From Diadema setosum (lineage: Eukaryota > Echinodermata > Echinoidea > Diadematoida > Diadematidae), in the NCBI RefSeq assembly GCF_964275005.1, contig NC_092685.1:15784579-15848578 (forward strand): a stretch of DNA of 64,000 nt, in the 5' to 3' direction. How positions within the stretch are numbered: position 1 is the first letter of the stretch; every line of letters starts with the position of its first letter. Below are positions 35,467 through 49,000 of the stretch, in pieces. The notes beneath the pieces were generated by a model. That model searched no databases, was not told the DNA's origin, and saw only the letters and a program-made list of their open reading frames with translations. Both the position numbers and the translations under genes were made by a program.

Positions 35467-35715
35467 GGGGGCGTTGTGGCATAGTGGATAAGACTCGCGA
35501 CTCCCGATCGGAAGACCAGAGTTCAAATTCCGCCCAGTGCTTACGTCCTTGGACAAGATGTTTTTACCCACTATGTCCCTCTCGACCCAGGTGTATAAAT
35601 GGGTACCTGGCAACGCTAGGGTAATAATAATAGCAGGGCCCTCTGGTAGAGCAGTGGCAACACTGAAGAGACTACCCTGATGAATAAGACCTTATTATTA
35701 TTATATATCATTATC
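35467..35715 (+). mobile_element. tRNA-derived SINE
   Basis: Begins GGGGGCGTTGTGGCATAGTGG. An A-box-like TGGCATAGTGGATAAG and a B-box-like GAGTTCAAATTCC are spaced as in a tRNA promoter, and the body continues with CCAGGTGTATAAATGGG and ACCTGG, which pair. The 3' end is a TTATTATTATTATATA tail. There is no intact tRNA fold or CCA end, so this is a SINE and not a tRNA gene. Flanking duplication not resolved. Confidence 0.75.
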
Positions 35716-38700
35716 ATAAGATGAAATATTAAAAAGAAAAAAAAATGAGACATCCTGTTGATTAGACTGAACACATTATTACAGTGCAAAACAAATGAAG
35801 TTGAGAGATGAGAAACAAAGAGAGAGAAACATACAGACAGATAGACAGACAAATAGATAGAGATGAAAAATGAGCAATAAGACAGAAAGAGAGAGAGGGA
35901 GACACACACACATAAAGAATGGGTGTTCTGAATGGTTGACTGGGCAATTTGCATACAGCCTCAGATCATGTGGTTTTCAGTTGACGATTCTTAGGTTCGC
36001 ATACCACATGGTTTGGCTGAAGATCATAATAGAATCTACCAAGTTCACAAAATCCCTGGTAGTTTTTCTTTTCCCCCAGGGATGGGATAAAAGGCTGGTT
36101 CCCCCCCCAAAAATATCACAGGCTTAACTGTGTGGCATTACATCAATAGTAGGGGCAAAATAAGAAATAATATGATAACAAACAAACACACAAACATATG
36201 TTGGTTTACAACAGTCAACCATGTCTGCTGAAATCCCCAACTTAGTCGCTATGGGGACAATTTTTTAATGCTCTCCTATGCATGCAAAGCATCGGAGTTT
36301 GAAGATGATCTGCGATAATATTCATTTTGGTTTCACATTTCTTTCACTAATTCATCATCACTGCCATACACTTTTAAAAAGGGTTACTTCTGATAAAGTG
36401 GAGGCATCTTTGCAAAAGCTCTTCTAATCTTGCATTCCTACATCAGAACAGTCAATCTACATTTGATGTAAATACCAAAAAAACAATTGTGTAATACCAA
36501 TAAATAGCGTGCACAGCACTGTCAACTACACTGTTACACCATGACTACTTCTTTTTTTTTTTTCAAAGAGTACAATGCGTGTACATTTGGATATCAACAT
36601 TTCAGATATGTTATCACTTTCTTTTCTGTTCTTTACAAAGTGTCACTGGAAAATGTCACTTAAATATTCAGAACATTGTGTGATATGGGATAAGTCATTG
36701 TACACTGGGAGAAAATGAAATAGTGTACACAGATGGCTATAGATGGAGGATTTGCAATAAGGAATGTCTTTTTTTTATGGCTGACTTTTATTTACAAGCA
36801 GCAGAATACTGAAAATGCAGGCAGGCAATGTCACACAAACCCCAATTCATTATTGGTCTTCTGGATGATGGTTTATTAGCTGATGTGTAGTTCTGTATGC
36901 CATGTGAACCTGATGCCTCTTATGGAACACTCTGCAAATGGATTTGCATACATAGCTCAATTATTCATTTCTTCTATCATGGAAGATGTTTACAAACATG
37001 ATGTCACAGGGGATATCCTGAGCAGGGTTGTGAAGAAAATTTGTGTTTTGGGTGAAGATTTACATTAACAACACTTAAAGCACACACATTAAAAGAATAC
37101 TGTGTAAATGTCTGCAATATGTGACTATCATTTTTTACCTGAGATACCTCCTAGACATGAACTTTCCTCTACCAACAAGAATGTAACCTTCCAAAATATT
37201 GTTCAAGCCAACTTTCCTTCAGTACAATTGTTCTGTTTCATTGATTTCTTTTAGATAACATTTTCTTCAGGATATATTTTCTTCATGACTCCATCAACTT
37301 TATACAGTGCAACACCTCTACTGCTTTGTAAATGTCCATATTTCATACCGGCGAGTTCATATAATGTAAGCTGCAGTATATTACACCAAGGAATGTTCAG
37401 AAATTCCTACACTAGACATTCTGTTTGACAAATTAATGCAATTTACATGCATACCCCTTATTCAATATTTACAGGCAGACTATAATTGCAAAACACTAAT
37501 CACGAGTGTCTAAATTTCATATATTATTATTTCATATCAATATATTCTATCTTTAAGTGCAGGTATATTTGCTAAGTTGCATAAAAACAAAACAATTACA
37601 TGAGTTTCCACATGATATTCAAAACTGCTTACATACAAATGAACACCATATCATTTGACCAGGTTATTCAATCATGTTCACTTGAAGAAAAATCATTTCA
37701 TCGCCTCGGGAACTAAATAATTAGCTTTGTTCATACATGTATCTGGCCATGTTACATTAAAAAAAAATAAATAAATAAAATGAATAAATGCCGCCAGAAA
37801 TTTCTCTGCAAACTGCAAATCATTGGATAACAAACCCTTAACCCACTTAAATGATATGATACCCAACACACACATGTTCAACACGTGTGGTACTAAATAT
37901 TAAGTAAACTGGGTAAAAATTATCATGAGTAGAAGAAACTGAAAGATACATTGATAAAGCTTACTAACTGGATATGTCCTTGTCACATGCACACCTATAA
38001 GCTGCACCAGAATGATTTTATGATGCTAAATCAAAAAGTTTGCACTGTGTGGTCTTTGCTGGTACTCACTTACCTGAGAATTGAGAGAGTGCCCTGGTGA
38101 GATTGCTGGAATATGAACTTTGCAAACTGTATTTAATGCAGACAACTACCACAATTTATTACTTCATAATGAATATATCATGATCAATGAGGAATTACCC
38201 AAATAAATATATTTTAGGTGCCAAAAATGACAATAAGTTAAAGAAAATTGAACATAAGTCTTTTCAATTTTGTCAGTCAAACATATGAGGCTACGGGTGC
38301 CTTCTCCATTTTTTTCCCACAATGCTTTGTGGTATCACATTTTCTCGCTAAACTGAGGAAGATTTACACATTTAGTAATGAAGCAACCAAACAGACACAA
38401 AGAAGACACATTGTTTATCTGCCATTTGCTACTTCTCATTTAAACACCTAATCACTTTGCATACACAGCACATAATTTATATACTAAATCAAGTTCATAC
38501 TCAATGTAAAACCACAAACTTGAAATTATTGCTGTAACATTAGCTTACTGTTGTTTCAAATATCAAACTTGTCAAGAATATTTTTCATTAACAAAAGAAA
38601 ATGCTTGGCAAGGAATTTGCAAAGAATGCTGCAAGCTACAATTGAACCACACAGGTACACATACAGACAATAAATAGTTGAAACGAATAGCATCAGTATT

Positions 38701-40242
38701 CTGACATTTAGAAATGCAACCAAATGAGTTATTAATGTACTAAGACTAACAATGATAATAATACTAGGAAGCATTTGCACAATATTTCATGTATTGCCAA
38801 AAAAAAAAAAAAAAAAAAAAAATCACAAATAAATCAATACCATTTGAGAGGCACAAGTCTATGGAAAACTGAAGTTGGCCCTACCCATATGTGACAATGC
38901 ACACAATAATGAAATGTGATTCTTCACATTAGGCATTATATGTTCTATAAGTCATCTCAAAAGAGTGGAACAGGTGTTCATTGACAATCTATCTAAAGAA
39001 CTTCCACATGATTTAGATAGAATACTCGCCTCAATTCTTTTTTTTTTTAATCAACTCGGGCAAATAATGACTGTAGGCACTATCATAGTGACTATTCAAA
39101 CAAAACAGAGGTTCAGATTTCATGATAATTAATCAAGCTTTGTAGTACCGGTCAGTCCTTATTAGTTATGAAATAAAATGAGAAGAACAATCAGATTTTG
39201 AGGAATGCAACTGCATTTTCACTTTCTCTTGTGTCCAGCTCCATATTGCACAAACTCCATATGTATGGAACACCAGCCCATCTGTGTAACCCCACTTTTT
39301 GGAGCTCTTACCCATTCACAACATGGCCTACAGAATATTTCAATAAAGTGCAAGTTCATGAGCGCAAATCAGAATTTGGGTATTAAGCCTCCTACACAAA
39401 TGAATGTCAATATCATCATTATCATTATCATTATTATTGTTACTATCGTCATCTTCATTACCATTACTATCATCTTCATTATCATAAAGAGTGGAACAGG
39501 CTGTGTATTCCATTTCATGCTGATGAAAAACTGAATGTGACAAATTTATGCATAATATGCAGATGGAAATGTTACACGGATCAAGCAAATACAGCGCAGC
39601 ATCTTACCCAATGATGTGTATCATACATCTTGTTCAAATACATCTCTTATAGATAACCAAATTTGTTCTTTACACATTGCTGCTTCATCCCTACCCCCAT
39701 AGAGTTTAAATAATCTTACATAAAAATAAGAGTGGGTTCCCCCCCCCCCCCCAATAGAGTTGAAATAATCACACATAAAAATAAGAGCTCCCCCCCCCCC
39801 CTCCCTGTGAGGCATAAACCTTTATCATTCATGCTCCTTTCTCCTACAACATGATACCTATGAGTGATTCTGGGAAAACCCACAAGAAGAGAGAACATTA
39901 ATAGAATCAAGGGGCAATTTACTGAGAGATGATGAGTCTTTTCTGGTGTCTCTATTTGTTTTGCCCCAAAGTATCACAGGAAGAATAAGTCAGATATTCT
40001 TACATCCTTCAAAAATTATGTGTCTACTGCACATTTCAGGCATTTAACAAACACAAACATAACAACAATGCAGCAGTCTTCAGTATAAAACAGACACTCA
40101 AAGCACTTCTTTTACATCATGACTAGTTACACCAGCACACACATTGTCAACATCTAAGTCACATTACTGGTGTATGCTTCTCCCTTACAATGAGACCAGC
40201 ATGAAAAATTCAATGCGAGAACTACTAGATAAAAGAATGACA
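35716..40242. other. TMEM62 3' flank, no gene seen
   Basis: 4.5 kb of AT-rich DNA downstream of TMEM62 (minus strand) with few recognisable repeats. Part is likely TMEM62 3' UTR. Contains an A run at 38800-38822, an ATC/ATT repeat at 39413-39486 and a 55-bp duplication at 39699-39787 with C runs. No other exon recognised. Confidence 0.4.
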
Positions 40243-43200
40243 TTAGCTCCTGGTGGATGGTTGTAAATTGGAGATGGTCCCCGAACCCAACCGCCATGAC
40301 CGAAAGGCCAGGTAGTAGGACCACATGTAGGTCCAGAGGAACTTGGGGGAGACGATGACTGAGAGCCAGCTATAGGTGCTATAGAGGGAGTACATGGTGT
40401 AGGCCTGCCAGAGGAACCCCAGCACCATGCCCGGTATACATAGCAGCACCCAGACTAGGTGCCTGGTGTCATGCTGCTGCTTTGCGGTGCGGTTCGAGCG
40501 GGTGACCGTCCCGTTCGACACGTGGGAGGGCGGTGGGGAGAGTTGGACGGCGCAGAAGAGGAGGAGGGGGTAGAATATTACATGTGCCTGGAAAATATGA
40601 AGGAATCAAAAAACAGGAAAGGAATTATGAGCAGCAGAAAAAAATAAGACATGATGAGTTTACTTATCGCCTCACTGTTCTATTTATCATGTATCAAATT
40701 TCACTGTCCAAAAGAAGCCTTCCACATAATTACACAATGATTTATTGAAACCAATTGTTAATCATTCTTTTCAAGTAGTTGTCATATGCTCTTGAAATGT
40801 TCTTGGTGCCCATCATATGGGCTATATGTTTTGCTTGACATCCAAAGTACCTTTTTTCTCAAACATTCCATGAATTCTATTTAAAAAAACCCATAAAAAT
40901 TGCACTTTAGAATACATCATACAACTTCAACATAAACTGTAAAAGCCTCTACATTTTACTTCCTTTGTTTCAATTGCCCTTCTTTGGAGTTACTTCATGT
41001 TGTACCATTACATTCACAAATATCATGACACATCTGACTCTACAGGACCAAACACTTACAATGACGTCTGAATATAGACTTACCTCTATAATTGTGACAC
41101 AGAAAGTAAATGTTTCTGTGACAAAGGTACCGTGAACATACATTCCATAGGCAGTGCTTATTCCGATATGATTAGTTAGAAGATGTCCTATACACCATGG
41201 ACCTTTAAGATAAGGGGAAAAAAAATGATAATTACTGCAAAGATCAAGCATAATTCTTTTACATATAAAACCAACATCAGTCTGACTCATGGACTGACAG
41301 ATATACTGAGGAAATAAATGCATTTTCATCAGTTTCTAACCAAATTATAGCAAAAATGGAAAAATATTAATTCTAGCTTTCCTGGTGCTGTATGTGCCAT
41401 TATTTTTTAGCTCACTTTTAAACTCAATGTTAGTTTTAAACCTAAGCTATCATATCATCAGGTTCTGTCACTGACACATAACCTTACATTCAGCATGATG
41501 CACGGAAGGCGTCCATTCGAAACAATCAAACACTCCTATCACTGCACAGTAAACTGTAAGACCCATCGTCACACTGGTCCTCCAAGGGTTAAATTCTGAC
41601 TGTAGCTCTCTCGCATAGGACTGATGTACTCACCAATGAATGGATAGACTAACATGACAACAAAGGAGTAGAAGAAGAGGTCTGTGTGAGACAGACGAAT
41701 AAGGCCCCTGATGACAATGCTCCTGTAGAAACCTGTGTAAGCAATTCATAAGAAAATCAGGTTAGTGAATCAATGGAATAATTTCTAACATATATGACAA
41801 TTGTAGGATTAAAAAAGGAATGTTTTTGGAAAGTGCAACCCCAGACAAATCTCTAAAGCACATAATTTAGTGACACATGTCATTTTTACACAAATTCCCT
41901 CCTCCTCCCCATCCCCCTCCCCTACACGCACACAAAATGCACATATATCTGGACATGAATAAATAGATAAGTATAAAGGCAATACTTGCACTGGCGTACT
42001 TGTTATGTCATTATTATTGCAAAGCAATCAATCATCCTGCCATTCCTGAAATAATTAAATATCCATATTTATGCTTCATTTGTAATTGCTGTCTTTACCA
42101 ACAATTCTTGTAAAAACATATGTACGCGTATTCGTGCATACATAAACATGGCAATATGCTCTTGATTGACTAATTTTTGAAATCCAGACCGCAATGAGGG
42201 CAGTAGTGCGAAAGTGGATACTTCTGTCCGTATTACCTGCAGCAGGCTTGCGTATCTGTGTCCTGCAGATTGTGATTGTGCCAAGCAAGAAGCCAACCAA
42301 AAGAATATTCCACAGCTGGAACTGCAAAGAGAAACAGACGACGACATTTGCACATCAAGTATCACTCATTGTTTATGCCTAGGAATTACAGAAATTACAA
42401 TTAACAACATCAACAACAACCCAGCAACATCATATTACCAGTGCGGACAACTTTCTCTCTAATATGGATGAGTGCTACAAAGGAAAAACAAAACAAACAT
42501 GACATTTGAAGTGCTTGGAGTGTACAGAATGTATCTCTTGGGAAAAACACTTCACGTCACTTCCCGCCAACTCTCAACTCGAAACGGCTTGCTGATTGTT
42601 ACAAGACAATGTCATTATTCAACATCACAGCAAGTAAGCCCACAAGTGATGTTGAGTGAAATCACACCCACTCTTTACTACCCCTTACATGCGGTTGCAC
42701 ATGTAGAAGACAAATTAATGTACAACCAGACATTTTTTTGTGCGTGAAACTTTCACGAATTTCACGAGGAGGCAAGATTTGCAAAAGTAAAATGCACACA
42801 AAAGTACTTGTCTACATAATACAGTAAATGCCCGTGGCAATTTGCGAATAAAGCAGAATCACTCATGCTACAGGACCAGTGAACATGAAGAAAACCAGAA
42901 ATAACATAGTAACAGTAATAATCCTACAATAAACCTCCCTTGAGATCAAAGACACAAATCAATTTAACATATAACAAGAAAACAAACTTTGCATGCTTTT
43001 ATTTTCCAGCTAGTTTCATGTTGCACCAAATCCAAGCCAAATTTTCACCCTACAAATATTTACACTCTAACAGTATCTCAAATCAGAAGAAAAATTCGAT
43101 CCACACGAGGACTGAGACTGTACATGCTTTCACAGTTTTTCAATTTCCAATCAGAGTGGTCATGCAGCTTCACATGTTTTACTTGCTTCATGTGGTCATC

Positions 43201-45990
43201 ATCAAGAGCAACTAGACTGCATGGGTTTTCAATGGTATTTTGTATTGGTAGTCCCAACTTACCGCTCTGGTAATGTCGATCATGATGATCAGTGCCTGTA
43301 CAAACCACTGCTGGGGCCTGCTCTCGTCCAGCGAGAAATGCTCCTTGTTCGTACTCCTCCTTCCTCTGGCATCCTGAGAAATGAAAAACAAAATAATAGA
43401 AAACATGCACAATATTTGGACACACCAAATCCCTATCCACCATATGCTTCATCAAGTGATCAGATCTTTAGGTTTTGTTTTGTGTTTTGTTTTGTTTTGT
43501 TTTTGCTTTCATAAACAGCACTTTTCAAAATGGTGTTCTTGTTTTTACTGGGAATACCACATCCTTCTCGCTAGATGTCCAAGAATTTTGTCACAGCAAT
43601 TAAAAAAGATCATGTAAGACTCATAAAATTCTAAAATGCTGCATCTGTCTTTTCTGAACGTTTGACAGTATGAAGTGTGGATGTCTTTATGGTTTCATTA
43701 TTGATGCTTTTTTCTTACTAATCATGTATACAAGACTGTAAAGTAATGAGATCTACATGCAGGAAGACAGGATTTGCTCCAACAGCCTGTCTGTATCACT
43801 GCTTACCTCTGCTGTCACTTTAATAGAGTGAAGTCCCTCCGAATATGCATCTGGTTTCCACGGCAACACATGGAGTGGTCCCTCTACATGCTTGGCAACC
43901 CCTATCACTGCATCATCAATGCTGATAGTGACAGATTTGATGGGGTCTGGTGAAAAGACTAGAACCCTAAAGAAATGATACAAAAAGAACATAAAAATGT
44001 ACCTGAGGTATGTAATTCATAACACGTTATGACACTGACAAAGCAAACACACAAACAAACAGTGACTGTTGTCAAAAGATTTGAATGAATGCTGATATAC
44101 GAACATATCATATTTCCTCAATTCTTTCTTGTTCTGTCATAAAGATTGGGCTAAAAATTCACTGTCATTTGATAACGATATAGAGTCATTTTGCAAGGTA
44201 ATCACTTGAAATGATGTTTATGACTTGTCATGCCATTACAACATAGTTTTCTCACAACCATCACAGATGATAAACAGCAATGCAGTTGCATGTTTGACAT
44301 GGAAGTGGTATCTTATACAAGGAGATGCATACAGCTGTAGTCATACTGTACACAAACAAGAATATCAAACATTTAATCATCTCATTACTCCTTATCATCA
44401 CAGCTGTTCTGAAGCCTAGGAAACAATTGTCCACATTAATCATGTGTCTCCCTCTGAAATTCCAGTAAGACTGAGTCAGAGGGGTAGCTGTAGATGCAAA
44501 CGGGCTTAAAGTCACATTTCCGATGCAGGTACAGTACATAGGTCAGTATAGCATGATTGGACCAGCACCAAATACCACACCTGATATGGGTTGAGTGGGC
44601 CATCTTTTTGAGGGGCTCATGCCTAGGCACCATAAACCGTGCTCTCTTGGGATTGGTGATAAGGATAGCCGGCCACTCATCAAAACGGACGTCAACAAAC
44701 GACAGCAAGTCATGGTCGAAAGCCATGATTCGATACCTGACAAGAGAGAAACGGTAGTCATGACATAAAATTGCAAGCGACTAATATTTTCAAAGAATGA
44801 AACATGACAGCTGGACATCGCACAAGAATTTGCATCATACAATAAACTCACAAAATTTAATCGCTGGTATATAAAATAAATGGGCGCTTGCCCAATCTCT
44901 TAACTCTTTGTGCTACATTCACATGATGACCACTTGCCAACTTCACAATACCGTAGTCATATTCTGCTCAAATGCACAACCGCCCACAAACCGATCAATA
45001 AATCACAATATGCAACAATACATTGAAAGCGTCACACGTGATTCCATCCCTCACACACATTTGCATAACAGCAAAGCTTGTCATCATCTCTACAATTTGA
45101 CTGTACTATATTTCTAGCAAAAACACTTCTACAGAAAGTCATATGGCTTTGAAAAACTGAATGTTTTCTAAAAGCGCTCATGAGGTTGTAGTCTCAGAAT
45201 AACGTGGCACACACTGAGATAACACCATGGCACATATAGAATTGATTTAAGTGTTAACTTTGCTCTCCCAGAGGCTCCTGCCTTTACAATATTTCCCAGC
45301 ACTGGCAAATCACCATTTATACACCAGGAGTCCACGAGTTTCCTCTAAGAATGTCCACATCAGACAGGATTTGACTCCCAGACCTTCTGTTTCTATTGTC
45401 AAGAACGCTATCCACTGCATCCCAGCCCTTCTTTACTACAGCTGTATGTCTTATTCACATATAAGGATGAAAAATAGAAAATCAAAATCAAAACATTGTG
45501 GCTCTAGTGCAGGAAAGTTCACTGGCATGTACTGATGTAACAAAATGGCAAAAAAATGAACCTATTAAAATGTCTATTGACAGATTGGCCAGGAAATGTT
45601 GTAGAACATTTTATATGAATGCAAAGTTATGACAAGTTTATCGCAGAGAGAACCATGGGTGTACTGGATTACAGTTCATTGTAATAGGTGACATAGATTT
45701 CCATGATTTATCTATTTTTTCATTGGTTCAAGACGAAATAAGAGAGAAATATATATTGTATATCAAGGGAAGAATTACCAAACACTATACCAATTTAGTA
45801 GTTTGGGCATCTCCACTGCACAATCCTTCTTAGTCCAAGCTATCATATTGTCATTTAAAGTCACAATGATAATAACAACAACATAAGCAAGGTTGTACTG
45901 CTACACATACCAATCCAAACAGATTTACATCAATCTTACTGAGTAGATGGTAGACAGAGAAGAAGTTTCTGTTGTTGTTGTTGTTGTCAT

Positions 45991-46026
<36 letters not shown>

Positions 46027-49000
46027 TTTTTTTCTTTTTGCTTACATTCTGTTCTTCTTCCAGTCCTCTATCTCAAGTTCCAGGGATCCAGTCTTCTGTA
46101 AAGCCTCCATATGTCTCACAGATCCCCCTAAGCTATGCAGGTGGCCACACAAATAGGTAATGCCGCTCCTAGGAGGCAAAATGCAACAAGATGTCAGCAA
46201 TACTGTGAGCATTCTCTCCCAATACACACCACACTGTCACAGCAAAAACAACTCTACAGAACAATTTCTGTCTGATCTAAAAGTATCAAAATGATTGCAT
46301 CAAATATGAAATTTTGTCATTTTCTGTAAGTCTGGCATTACCAATATCATTTTTGATCTAGACAAAGTATATTTACTAATACCGAGATGACTGTGTGGCT
46401 AACAACATTGGTAAAGTGCACAAATATGAGAAACATGTGGTTAAGTGAAGTCCTGAAAGGGGAACTCCAGTGCAGTTGAAAGTTAGTCTGAAAAGAAGGA
46501 GTATTTTCTCAGCACTCACAATGAAGATTTCATTAAAAAAAAAAAGTCAGATGAAAAATAAGGAAGTTATGACATTTCGAAGTTTTGCTAATTTTTCAGG
46601 AAACAGCCCTTGAATAGTCAATAAAAATATGCAAATAGTAAAGTGATGATGTCATCCCCTCATACCTTGCCATATAGTTTGTAAATAAAATTTTGCAGTT
46701 TCAAGATTTTCATTCAAACATAATTATGCCCCTATCTCTAACCCTGACATACCTAACTGATCATTAATCTGGAGTTATTAACTGAGGAATAACAATGTAA
46801 CATTATGTGTTACACTTTAATAACAAAAACATTATGAATTTTAATACTTTTTTTTTGGACAAATATTAATGGAAAATTGTGAGGTGATAACATCATCAGC
46901 TCACTCATTTGCATATTCATATCAACTGTATGATAACTGTTCTGATGAAATTAGCAAAGCTTCACAATTTCATAGCTGCCTAATTTTCATCCGATTTTGA
47001 TTAAATTTGTACTGTTATACTTGTAAGATTTTCTTTCATATCAGACTAACTTATAACTGGACTGGAATGAAGTGCAAACTCCACACCATTTTTACATTGA
47101 TTTTACAAAATAGCATAAAATCAGATGAACATATTTCTTTACAGGTTTTATCAAAGTCAAATAAAATGAAGGTTAGAGAATTCTGAAATTTACTATCTTT
47201 CTCCAAATAGCGCTACCATTGTGATCACGTGTGAAAATGAGTGGAGATATTGATGTCGTTACCTCACAAGTCTCTCACTGGCGAGTACATGAAACTATCA
47301 TACTAATCATGGTTTGGAATCATCTATTTGTTTGTTTTCTTTGATAGAATAAGAAACAACAACCCTACTTCAGGGTTGAAAAAAAAAAACAACAACTCTA
47401 ACTCAGGGTTCACAACTAATGCATGGCATTGCTCATGTACTTCACGGCTCAGTAAGCTACATTTGTAATATGGGCTAGTATCATTGCTAATTCTTGACAT
47501 ACAGTGTACACGCTTCAGGGTGAAATATATTGCAAATTTGCACAATGACGTAAGCGGCACATGAAATGAGATAATGGAGTAACTTCACTGAGATAGAGTG
47601 TAAAATGATCTATTGGGTATGACATTTGACAATGGGGGACAATCAAGTTACAATACTGGTTGGCAAGGAGATGGGCTAATGTGATTAAGGGGTGCACAAA
47701 ATTTGATCCTTCTTCCAACTGCCCACTTTAAAGTGGGGCACTGCCAAACACGCTTGATGCAGACGAAGGCGAGTAATTGAAATCAAGGAGACAGGATGGG
47801 AAACTGGAGTAGAAAGTCACGATATGACTTACTGCAGACTCCGGCTGAGTCTTTGGTGAGATGTGATAATGGTGGATGTTGGATAATGGCCGAAGAATAC
47901 CGTGTGGTTGTTTGGACCTTGTGCGGCCTTCGACACATACGAGTCCAGCCTGTCAAGTTCTTCCTGTCAGGTTCATGAAGTGTATAAGAAGATGATATAG
48001 TCACATGAAGAGGTTAATAACAACAGAGCAGTAATATGCTACAGTATTTAACTACAACATGCTCATAGGAAACTGCATAAATGGCACTTAATATTCACAA
48101 ATACCTAGGTACAACAAACTCATGCTGTTGTAAATATTAAAAAAAGGGCCTCATTCTGTCATACTTTAGCCAGCCACATTGACAAAAAAATTTGTTACTG
48201 CTGCACATATCATTTATTGTTAGAAGACATTAGTATGTCAATACATTTCAGAGGTTTATTGATTTTTTTAGACATAAATTGTTCCCCCCCCCCCCAACAA
48301 AAGAATATATACATGCATGAAATAGACCTGGATATTTGCATTCCCTTTCTTTTCTTGTTTTTTCCGTCAATCTTCCTCCCCCCCCCCCCCCACTCTCTAT
48401 TTCTCTGTCTTTCTTCCTCTATAATACCCACAGTTCATCTCTGGTCACAGCTGGAGCATTAACTGGCATCCACGCCATTTGTTAGGCTAGAAACAAGAAC
48501 CTCTCATTCCAATAAATTGTGTCATTTGTCAAGGTGAGTTTATATACCCTGTCTGTAATACATCAACACATCAGTTCTCTAATTTATTTACATTCCATTT
48601 TATCTATCTACCAATTCTATCAAAGCAATCCCTCTTCATCTCTTTCCACATTTTTGTCTCTCTTGGAGAGATCCGCTCTACTGGTCCCCCCCCCCCCCCC
48701 CCTCCGTCTACCGCTACCGTCTACCCAACTAATACGGCGTAAATACTTTGGACTAATTTGATTTATGTAAACATAGCCCCATCTGTCTTCATATGGTCTC
48801 TTCTCTGCACAGAACTATTTACTCTTCCAAATACATTATAATATTCTCTTCCAGAGAAGATGGTCACAAATTATATCATCAGCCTCCCTTTGGGCTGTTG
48901 TAAAGTCTTCGAATACTTCTCTGAAACATTACACCAGCTAGCCCATTCTGATATTCCCCGTCTGCTGCAGCAACTGTCATACATTAAAACTTTATGATGG

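Noticed and set aside
35467-35540. Possible tRNA gene
   Set aside because: A- and B-box-like motifs are present, but there is no complete cloverleaf, and the unit continues into a SINE body and repeat tail.
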